Position numbers and translations under genes: made by a program. Under the pieces are notes generated by a model, which did not search any database, had not been told where the DNA came from, and saw only the letters and a program-made list of their open reading frames with translations. A stretch of 14,892 nucleotides of DNA from DASVHF01 sp036382695 (GTDB lineage: Bacteria > Patescibacteriota > Microgenomatia > Woykebacterales > RBG-16-39-9b). Location of the stretch: contig DASVHF010000059.1 in the NCBI GenBank assembly GCA_036382695.1, positions 1 to 14,892 of the forward strand, in the 5' to 3' direction. Positions 6,130 to 11,317 of this stretch are shown one piece after another (position 1 is the first letter of the stretch; every line of letters starts with the position of its first letter).

Positions 6130-6945
6130 AATAGTTTTTGTAAGGGTTGATAGATCATATTAATCCAAGGGTACCTTGATTGCTTCAATAAATTAAGTTA
6201 TCCCCCAAGACAAGGTCACTATCGTTTTGATGTTGTTTTGAGGGAACCGTTGACTGTCATCGCCTGATCCTCTTGACTCTTGACTGTGGTCTTGTAGTTA
6301 GGGATGAGTCAAGATAGTGAACGGTCTCTGGTGGAGTCGATGACTTGGCCGAGAGGCAAGAAGTTCCGAACCCGCTTACTCGCCCTTAATCACGGAGGGG
6401 AGAGAAGACCCTTTGCGTAAGCAGGGTTGTCAGCCTCACCTTCAGGAGGGCTGTAGCGAGCGGTTATGGAGCATCACAAGTTGTCGGTTCTAGTGGTAAG
6501 GGTCCGAGTTTACAAGGAGGGAGGACAACCTCTAGCGGTAAGCTTCTTGTATCGCAAGGAGGGGGCAGAGCTCTTGCGAGCATCATCTGACGGACTCGCC
6601 AAACCCTAGGCCTAGGTTCTGAGGTATCAACACCACCTTACGTAGCTTCAGGGTCTAGGCCACGGACGCGGTAGAAAGAAAGATATTCCGAAAACCGAAT
6701 ATCGAGAGATTTCGATCGGTTCGCGCGTCAGTAGTAGCCGTTTCGCATCACCTCAACGAGCTCGCGTAAGCTTGCCAAGAGGTCCTGCGTAAGTGTAAAT
6801 GCTGCTTGACCGCTATGCGTTAGCACGCCGATCCCCACCTCAAAGCTGGTACCGTCCGTCGGTGCGTTGCTTTGGGGTCTCTCCAAACCCTTCTTGCTCG
6901 AAGGAAGGTTTGGAACAAGAAATCCCGATCTAGTCGGGGTTTTTT
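6130..6945 (+). ncRNA. Candidate large structured non-coding RNA, about 815 nt
   Basis: No protein-like frame fills this stretch, but many perfect or nearly perfect stems nest in order. These are 6144-6151/6159-6166; ACCGTT 6246-6251/AACGGT 6320-6325 enclosing nine pairs 6271-6279/6306-6314; AACCC-GCTTAC 6369-6379/GTAAGC-A-GGGTT 6417-6428; CAGCC 6431-6435/GGCTG 6449-6453; TACAAG 6511-6516/CTTGTA 6546-6551; CGCAAG 6553-6558/CTTGCG 6573-6578; 14 pairs 6609-6622/6648-6661 (three wobbles); GACGCG 6665-6670/CGCGTC 6724-6729 enclosing GATATTC 6682-6688/GAATATC 6697-6703; AAAGC/GCTTT plus CCCC/GGGG near 6834-6876; CCAAACC 6883-6889/GGTTTGG 6907-6913. A TATAAT promoter and an intrinsic terminator bound it. 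I find no hallmark of RNase P RNA, tmRNA, SRP RNA, 6S RNA, rRNA or a group I/II intron. The 5' end is an estimate. A 47-codon frame at 6466-6609 lacks a properly spaced ribosome site. Confidence 0.7.
6924..6945 (+). terminator. Intrinsic terminator of the large RNA
   Basis: ATCCCGA, a TCTAG loop region and TCGGG are followed by GTTTTTT: stem CCCGA (6924-6928)/TCGGG (6934-6938) and six T at 6940-6945. It directly follows the CCAAACC/GGTTTGG hairpin (6883-6913). Confidence 0.85.
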
Positions 6946-6988
6946 GTTGGAAATAATACTTTCTTGCTGCTCACTGATATTTGGGGAG

Positions 6989-7017
6989 TTGTCAGAAATA
7001 CCCTGTAATGCTATTCT
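6989..7017 (+). promoter_or_regulatory. Promoter of the dcd gene cluster
   Basis: TTGTCA (6989-6994), a 17-base spacer and TATTCT (7012-7017) preceded by TGC, giving an extended -10 like that of topA. Expected start is about 7024. AAACCC-G-CC (7018-7026) could pair with GG-A-GGGTTT (7033-7041) over the AAGGAGG at 7031-7037 if transcription starts early enough. Confidence 0.6.
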
Positions 7018-7050
7018 AAACCCGCCACTTAAGGAGGGTTTCGAAGGTTA

Positions 7051-7635
7051 ATGGTCCTTTCTGACAAAGACATTCTCAAATATTTAAAAGCCGGTAAGAT
7101 AAAAATTACTCCAAAACCAAATCTTGCAGAGCAACTTGGCCCGTGCACGATCGATTTTCACCTAGGAAAAACCTTCAAAATCTTTGATCACTCCAAAGTT
7201 CCTTATTTTGACCCACGCCAAGCAAAACTTTCCGAAAAAACCATGAAGGAAATAAAAGTGCCGGAAGGGGAGCCGTTTATCATGCGCCCAGGAGAGTTTG
7301 TTTTGGCGAGCACGAATGAGAGTCTGGAATTAGGCAATGATCTTATTGGTAGGCTTGAAGGCAGAAGTAGTTTAGGGCGTTTGGGAATCATTGTCCACTC
7401 AACAGCCGCTCGCTTTGATCCAGGGTGGTTTGGTAAGCCAGTGATGGAGCTAGGAAATATTGGTGTAATGCCGGTAGCTCTTTATCCTGGTATGAGAATC
7501 TGTTCATTTACTTTTGAACAACTTTCATCCCCGGCGGAAGTTACTTATCGGGAAAAGAAAGGGGCAAAGTACGCTGGGCAAGCTAAACCAGAAGCGTCCA
7601 AATTGGCACAAGAATTTAAGAAAAGGAAGAATTAA
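7051..7635 (+). CDS. dcd: dCTP deaminase
   Basis: Converts dCTP to dUTP and ammonia, feeding dUMP to thymidylate synthase. The 194 residues match the usual length (E. coli 193). RLEGRSSLGRLG (101-112) and FDPGWFGKPVMELGN (122-136) hold the residues equivalent to E. coli Ser111, Arg115 and Glu138, here Ser106, Arg110 and Glu133. The Asp of DPGW (Asp123) is kept as well. It lacks a visible separate dUTPase domain; whether it also hydrolyses dUTP, as some archaeal enzymes do, cannot be read from the sequence. ATG7051 is 13 bases after AAGGAGG and three bases after GAAGG. Two divergent paralogues follow immediately, the next only three bases after its stop. The thyA-folA pair lies 1.2 kb downstream, in keeping with one dTTP pathway. 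Confidence 0.92.
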   Translation: MVLSDKDILKYLKAGKIKITPKPNLAEQLGPCTIDFHLGKTFKIFDHSKVPYFDPRQAKLSEKTMKEIKVPEGEPFIMRPGEFVLASTNESLELGNDLIGRLEGRSSLGRLGIIVHSTAARFDPGWFGKPVMELGNIGVMPVALYPGMRICSFTFEQLSSPAEVTYREKKGAKYAGQAKPEASKLAQEFKKRKN

Positions 7636-7638
7636 TTT

Positions 7639-8112
7639 ATGGTACTTTCTGGAGCAACGATCAAAAAGTTAATTAAAGAGGGTAAGATAAAGATCGAGCC
7701 TTTTAACGCAACGGCGGTTGGAGCAGTAAGCGTAGATTTGCGTCTGGGGAATCAAGCACTCGATCCAGACAAGGGCAAACAAATCAATTTGCAAGATTAC
7801 CACCTATCTCTAGATGAATTTTTACTAGTTAATACGATTGAAAAAATTACTCTGCCGAATAATTTAATGGCAAGGCTCATTCCTCGTTCATCGCTTGCTC
7901 GATTAGGTGTCCTGGTTACTTTTGATGCCGATCTGCTGCCGCCAAATTATTCAGGCAAACCGATTCTGACAATGAAAAATTTGTCGAAAAAACCAGTGCT
8001 ACTCAGAGTTGGTTTAGCAGTTTGCCAAGTTTTGTTTGAAGAAGTTGACAGACCGGTAAAGGGTTATAAGTCGAGGTATACTCATACAAAAGTAGAACCA
8101 GGTAAACTTTAA
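7639..8112 (+). CDS. dCTP deaminase/dUTPase-like paralogue lacking catalytic residues
   Basis: A 157-residue protein of the same fold. It keeps IPRSSLARLG (81-90), VDLRLG (32-37) and YSGKPIL (104-110). Aligned without gaps to the active enzyme from RSSLAR on, the catalytic Glu position is Thr111 and the Asp of DPGW is Pro101. The Asp of dUTPases falls at the same site and is also missing. It should therefore not deaminate dCTP by the known mechanism. It is shorter than the first copy, mainly in the middle and at the C-terminus. It begins ATG7639, three bases after the previous stop, with AGGAAG nine bases upstream. A regulatory subunit of a mixed trimer, a nucleotide-binding sensor, or a new activity are all possible; none is shown. 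Confidence 0.85.
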   Translation: MVLSGATIKKLIKEGKIKIEPFNATAVGAVSVDLRLGNQALDPDKGKQINLQDYHLSLDEFLLVNTIEKITLPNNLMARLIPRSSLARLGVLVTFDADLLPPNYSGKPILTMKNLSKKPVLLRVGLAVCQVLFEEVDRPVKGYKSRYTHTKVEPGKL

Positions 8113-8132
8113 AATATAAATTGTACCAAGCG

Positions 8133-8153
8133 TCAAGTATCAAGTATCAAGTA
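8133..8153 (+). repeat. Three 7-bp tandem repeats ending in a start codon
   Basis: TCAAGTA is repeated three times without interruption, and the last A is the first base of ATG8153. There is no Shine-Dalgarno here, so the repeat forms the translation start region of the third dcd-like gene. A change in copy number would alter the spacing of anything upstream. Confidence 0.8.
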
Positions 8154-8695
8154 TGGCTGCTTTAGGTGTAGATAAGATTAAGAAGTTGATTAAAGAAATT
8201 AATTTAGTGGAAAGTCTTGGCACGCGGGATTTGGAAAATCCTGAAGGTGCTGGTTTGGACCTACGGCTGGGGGAAATTTTCAAGATCAAGGGCGAAACAT
8301 ACTTGGGAGAGAAAACTCGAAAGACAGTCAGTAGCATTTCGGTGGCCAAGCACAATCCCAAAAAATCGACAACTTTTACTATTAAGCCAGGCGAGTTTTA
8401 TTTGGTCCAAACCATTGAGCGCGTGAACCTGCCGGATTATTTGGTCGCCACGCTACATCCTAGGTCTACTTTACACAGATCAGGGCTTTGGCTAATGGTT
8501 ACACAAGTAGCCCCTGGTTATCGAGGGACATTAAATCTGGGTCTAAAGAATACGGGAAATTGTGATTTTACCATTGAACTAGGGGCAAGGATCGTCCATA
8601 TTATTTTCTGGGAAGTGAGTGGTAAAGGGGCTTCTTACCGTGGACAATGGCAAGGCGGCCGGGTAACAACAGAGAAAGAGGAACGACAGGTGTGA
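8153..8695 (+). CDS. Second divergent dCTP deaminase/dUTPase-like paralogue
   Basis: A 180-residue member of the same fold, with LDLRLGEIF (35-43), HPRSTLHRSG (102-111) and APGYRGTLNLGLKN (120-133). Against the active enzyme the catalytic Glu is Gly130 and the DPGW Asp is Ala120. Unlike the second copy it keeps a C-terminal glycine-rich motif, YRGQWQGGRVT (162-172), resembling the last motif of dUTPase-like proteins that closes over the nucleotide. It may thus bind a nucleotide without the usual chemistry. ATG8153 lies inside a 7-bp tandem repeat with no Shine-Dalgarno; TATAAA at about 8115-8120 could be a -10 giving a short leader. The stop is TGA. Three dcd-fold genes in a row are unusual in a genome that otherwise looks reduced. 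Confidence 0.85.
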   Translation: MAALGVDKIKKLIKEINLVESLGTRDLENPEGAGLDLRLGEIFKIKGETYLGEKTRKTVSSISVAKHNPKKSTTFTIKPGEFYLVQTIERVNLPDYLVATLHPRSTLHRSGLWLMVTQVAPGYRGTLNLGLKNTGNCDFTIELGARIVHIIFWEVSGKGASYRGQWQGGRVTTEKEERQV

Positions 8696-8757
8696 CAGAG
8701 AGCCTAACAAGGCTTGATAAGGAGACTTCTTGTCACTTCTTGTTTCTTGTTGGGTAA

Positions 8758-8784
8758 TCGGCCAAATTGGTGGTATTTGGCCGA
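8758..8784 (+). other. Perfect 10-bp inverted repeat upstream of thyA
   Basis: TCGGCCAAAT (8758-8767) and ATTTGGCCGA (8775-8784) form a perfect stem with a seven-base loop and no T-run after it. Together with the dyad at 8791-8847 it fills the 177-base gap before thyA. It could be an operator or an RNA hairpin. Confidence 0.55.
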
Positions 8785-8790
8785 ATGGAA

Positions 8791-8847
8791 TGTGGGCCAG
8801 TGACTACGAAGGAGACGGTAGGCGACTGACTACTAAAGTGGGCCACA
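8791..8847 (+). promoter_or_regulatory. Possible folded leader or operator before thyA
   Basis: TGTGGGCCA (8791-8799) pairs with TGGGCCACA (8839-8847) at eight of nine positions. They enclose two copies of TGACTAC and a GGAGACGGTAGGCGAC core. It does not match the tetrahydrofolate riboswitch as I know it. The regulatory role is inference from position. Confidence 0.35.
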
Positions 8848-8870
8848 ATACTTAGAATACTTAGATTAGA
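8848..8870 (+). repeat. Micro-repeat at the thyA start
   Basis: ATACTTAGA occurs twice in tandem (8848-8856, 8857-8865), followed by TTAGA and then TT before ATG8873. There is no Shine-Dalgarno. TAGAAT at 8853-8858 could act as a -10, making thyA nearly leaderless. Confidence 0.6.
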
Positions 8871-8872
8871 TT

Positions 8873-9865
8873 ATGTCTAGAGAACATACACACCCAGAAT
8901 ATCAATACCTGAATCTACTGAGGGACATTTTAGAAAATGGTTACGAGAAACCAATTTTTGGTACGGATAATAGTGAGATAGGCGTTTTCGGCCGCCAAAT
9001 ACGCTTCGATTTAACTGAAGGTTTCCCTTTGCTTACCACAAAGAAGGTTTTCATGCGTGGTATTCTCCATGAGCTTTTGTGGTTTCTCCGAGGCGATTCC
9101 AACGTTAAATATCTTGTGGATAACGGCGTTCACATTTGGGACGACTGGGCATATAAGCGCTTCAAAGAAGCACAAATTAAAAATTCAAAATCAAAAATGA
9201 AAAATAACAAAGAAAAAAACAAAAAGGAGAAAAAAATTCTTAGTCAAGATGAACTCATCGAGAAAATTGCTACGGATACAAAGTTTGCAAAAAAGTGGGG
9301 GGAGCTAGGGCCAGTGTACGGTGCTCAATGGAGAAAATGGAAAACGAGTGACGGAAGAACGATAGACCAACTTAAGTGGGCCGTAGATAAATTGAAAAGA
9401 ACGCCGGAAAGAAGGCATATAGTGCTTTCTGCTTGGAACCCCGAATTTATTTACGAAATGGCCGCTCCAGGTAAATCCATGGCGCTGCCGCCTTGTCATA
9501 CAATATTTCATTTCAATGTTTTGGACGGCAAACTTTCTTGCCAGCTCTATCAGAGAAGTGCTGATATGTTTTTGGGGGTACCATTTAACATTGCAAGCTA
9601 CGCTCTGTTGACCTTGATGTTTTCTCACGTGACAAATATTCCAGTGGGAGAGTTTGTTCACACCTTCGGCGACGTGCACATATATAAAAATCACATTGAT
9701 CAAGTAAGGGAGCAACTTAGACGCAAACCCCGACCTTTCCCAATTATGAAATTAAATCCAAGAGTGAAAGATATTGATGATTTCAAGTTTGAAGATTTCA
9801 CTCTCGAAAATTATGACCCGCACCCACCGATAAAAGGCGAGATTACCGTCGTTGGAGGATTTTAA
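8873..9865 (+). CDS. thyA: Thymidylate synthase
   Basis: Methylates dUMP to dTMP with methylenetetrahydrofolate, leaving dihydrofolate for the next gene product. The 330-residue protein has the family core: FGRQIRFDLTEGFPLLTTKK (39-58), LHELLWFLRGDSN (65-77), GPVYGAQWR (146-154), RRHIVLSAWNP (180-190), the nucleophile Cys208 in ALPPCH, CQLYQRSADMFLGVPFNIASY (223-243) and the folate-side FVHTFGDVHIYKNH. Two oddities stand out. The dUMP phosphate loop, usually DRTGTGT, reads IFGTDNSEIG (28-37) and has no Arg. The variable small domain carries a Lys/Asn-rich low-complexity insert at about 100-121. The long form resembles the Lactobacillus type (316 aa) more than the 264-residue E. coli type. Its TAA shares one base with the ATG of folA, so the two are translationally coupled. 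Confidence 0.96.
   Translation: MSREHTHPEYQYLNLLRDILENGYEKPIFGTDNSEIGVFGRQIRFDLTEGFPLLTTKKVFMRGILHELLWFLRGDSNVKYLVDNGVHIWDDWAYKRFKEAQIKNSKSKMKNNKEKNKKEKKILSQDELIEKIATDTKFAKKWGELGPVYGAQWRKWKTSDGRTIDQLKWAVDKLKRTPERRHIVLSAWNPEFIYEMAAPGKSMALPPCHTIFHFNVLDGKLSCQLYQRSADMFLGVPFNIASYALLTLMFSHVTNIPVGEFVHTFGDVHIYKNHIDQVREQLRRKPRPFPIMKLNPRVKDIDDFKFEDFTLENYDPHPPIKGEITVVGGF
9170..9243 (+). repeat. In-frame low-complexity insert in thyA
   Basis: An A-rich stretch encoding AQIKNSKSKMKNN and a Lys/Glu/Asn run, in the variable region between DDWAYKRF and the LSQDELIEK helix. Its first part matches, at DNA and peptide level, the A-x-I-K-N-x-K units found three times in topA (783, 1143, 1209). It looks like a short mobile or slippage-derived repeat tolerated on a surface loop. 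Confidence 0.55.
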
Positions 9866-10350
9866 TGAAAGGACCGAAAGTTAGTATCATTGCTGCGATT
9901 TCCGAAAAGCGGGCGATTGGAAAAGGTAACAAACTTCTTTGGCATATAGGCGAGGATTTAAAGCGCTTTAAGAAAATTACTTTTGGTCATCTGGTGATAA
10001 TGGGGCGAAAAACTTTCGAATCACTTGGTAGACCGTTGCCAAATCGGGCTAATATTGTCATAACACACGATGAGGCGTTCAAAGTCCCTGGAATAAGTGT
10101 TGCCCACTCACTAGAGAAAGCAATTGAGGATGCAAGGTATGAAGAGAAAGATGAGATCTTCATAGTTGGTGGTGGACAAATTTACGAACAGGGAATTAAA
10201 TATGCTGATAAGCTATATTTGACCATTGTTGAAGGCGAATATGAAGCCGATACTTTTTTCCCCGATTATTCAGAGTTTAAAAGGGTTGTTTTCGAAGAAA
10301 AAAGAGAATCGGCTGGTTATAAATATAGATTTTTGGAATTGGAAAGATAA
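9865..10350 (+). CDS. folA: Dihydrofolate reductase
   Basis: Reduces dihydrofolate made by thymidylate synthase back to tetrahydrofolate with NADPH. The 161 residues match the usual length. Visible are the N-terminal strand SIIAAISEKRAIGKGN, LLWHIGEDLKRFK with the catalytic acid Asp31, the NADPH site VIMGRKTFESLGRPLPNR (44-61), and IFIVGGGQIYEQ (98-109) with the conserved Gly-Gly pair. The ATG overlaps the thyA stop by one base and GGAGG lies about five bases upstream within thyA, so it is coupled to thyA. The repeat hairpin at 10359 follows its stop. Confidence 0.96.
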   Translation: MKGPKVSIIAAISEKRAIGKGNKLLWHIGEDLKRFKKITFGHLVIMGRKTFESLGRPLPNRANIVITHDEAFKVPGISVAHSLEKAIEDARYEEKDEIFIVGGGQIYEQGIKYADKLYLTIVEGEYEADTFFPDYSEFKRVVFEEKRESAGYKYRFLELER

Positions 10351-10358
10351 CAAATTTC

Positions 10359-10414
10359 GTCATCTTTTCCGCAAAAGGCGACACCAAAGGCGCCGCCCAA
10401 ACTTCGTCGGCTGT
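10359..10414 (+). repeat. Dispersed hairpin element, copy B
   Basis: GTCATCTTTT (10359-10368), CCGC loop, AAAAGGCGAC (10373-10382), then CACCAAAG, GCGCCGCCC, AAACT and GCTGT, in the same block order as copy A at 3833-3886. The stem keeps most pairs although its bases differ (GTC/GAC here, GCT/AGC there). It lies between folA and the next gene, 21 bases before that start. Confidence 0.6.
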
Positions 10415-10435
10415 AAAACTTAAGAAAGAATTTGT

Positions 10436-11122
10436 ATGAAAAAATTTAAATTGCCGAAGGAAATCAAAAAAGCCGCTACTCTGCTTGAAAAAATTGTCTC
10501 GGAAAGAATGAAAGGCGAAAATAGAAAAGATGCAGAATTTAGAGCGCTAATTCTCGGAACAGAAATTGGTGATCTACACAAGTACATCACCCATGATAAA
10601 GAGCTCAATAAAAGCGCCCGACCACACGGGTCAAAAGAAGATGAGATTTTGGCGTATGGTCAGGCTCTCATTCAACTTTTTGCCCTCGCCTTTTTAAGAA
10701 AGATCCCGATTAATAAAGCCCTGGAGCTGGCGATCAAAAATTGGTTGGATAGGGATTGGAAAATAAAAAAATCCGTGGTGTCTTACAAAGGCTTGATCAA
10801 AGGGATTACGGCCTATCCTGGTAAGGTTGAAGGAGAAGTCTTTTTGGCGGATGATATTTCGGTTCTTTCTTTTCCGGGGAATTTAATTTTGGTCGTCTCG
10901 TGTCTGAAGCCAGACCATTTCCCAATTTTAACAACCAACAAGCCTCTGGCGATTGTTACTGATCATGGCGGAATGACTTCTCACGGAGCGATTATCGCCA
11001 GAGAACTAGGTATAACCTGTGTTGTTGGGACCGGCGAAGCCACAAGAAAAATAAACCACGGAGCAAGGATAAGAGTGGAAGCTAGAAAAACCGGCGAGGC
11101 TAAAATAATTTTAGCGATCTAA
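10436..11122 (+). CDS. MazG-like domain fused to PEP-utiliser swivelling domain
   Basis: Two parts in 228 residues. The N-terminal 110 residues are all-helical, with TEIGDLHKYI (42-51), EDEILAYGQALIQLFALA (68-85) and INKALELAIKNWLDRDW (92-108). This resembles the MazG/all-alpha NTP pyrophosphatase layout, though the second metal motif is not the standard ExxD. The C-terminal part (about 115-228) is the mobile phosphohistidine domain of PEP-utilising enzymes: DHGGMTSHGAIIARELG (176-192), with His183 as the phospho-carrier, and VVGTGEATRKINHGARIRVE. There is no ATP-grasp or PEP-binding barrel, so the phosphate donor must be another protein, or the domain serves another role. Position after thyA-folA suggests nucleotide clean-up, perhaps controlled by phosphorylation; this is inference. 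The Shine-Dalgarno is weak (AAGAAAG). Confidence 0.7.
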   Translation: MKKFKLPKEIKKAATLLEKIVSERMKGENRKDAEFRALILGTEIGDLHKYITHDKELNKSARPHGSKEDEILAYGQALIQLFALAFLRKIPINKALELAIKNWLDRDWKIKKSVVSYKGLIKGITAYPGKVEGEVFLADDISVLSFPGNLILVVSCLKPDHFPILTTNKPLAIVTDHGGMTSHGAIIARELGITCVVGTGEATRKINHGARIRVEARKTGEAKIILAI

Positions 11123-11185
11123 TTACTACAAACTATTTATCTTTTTCCAGTCTTTTTGTTCGATAGAAAAGGATATTTTCCCCAC

Positions 11186-11213
11186 TTGTGTCCAAGCAGT
11201 ATCTATGTAATAT
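11186..11213 (+). promoter_or_regulatory. Promoter of purF
   Basis: TTGTGT (11186-11191), a 16-base spacer and TAATAT (11208-11213). The expected start near 11220 leaves a leader of about 100 bases containing the hairpin at 11255-11271. Confidence 0.5.
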
Positions 11214-11252
11214 TGATAGTGCAAGAAAAAAAGGGCACATTAACTAGTGAAC

Positions 11253-11276
11253 AAGGTCGCTGCAAGCGGCCTTTTT
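11253..11276 (+). terminator. Terminator or attenuator in the purF leader
   Basis: GGTCGC (11255-11260) pairs with GCGGCC (11266-11271, one G-T pair) around TGCAA, and five T follow (11272-11276). It lies between the purF promoter and its ribosome site, so it either ends upstream transcripts or works as an attenuator of purF. No alternative antiterminator fold is evident. Confidence 0.65.
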
Positions 11277-11317
11277 GTATTTTGGGAAGAGAGGCAGTAA
11301 GTAAGAAGGAGGGTGAG

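Noticed and set aside
6466..6609. 47-codon ORF inside the large RNA
   Set aside because: AGGAGG lies 15 bases before its ATG, too far for normal use, and the frame overlaps three stems that look conserved in design. The peptide resembles nothing known.
6130..6945. RNase P RNA, tmRNA or group I/II intron
   Set aside because: I found neither the GAGGAAAGTCC and ACAGAA blocks of RNase P RNA, nor the tRNA-like ends and tag frame of tmRNA, nor the intron core sequences. A short AAGATATTCC resembles one group I core box, but nothing else fits.
2547..8695. Alternative genetic code with UGA as glycine
   Set aside because: TGA ends topA and the third dcd-like gene at the expected lengths, and no conserved glycine is encoded by TGA in the recognised genes.
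11156..11317. Upstream TTG start for purF
   Set aside because: It would place the promoter and the terminator hairpin inside the gene and give a 64-residue segment before Cys11; the TTG at 11318 has a perfect ribosome site and gives the normal propeptide length.
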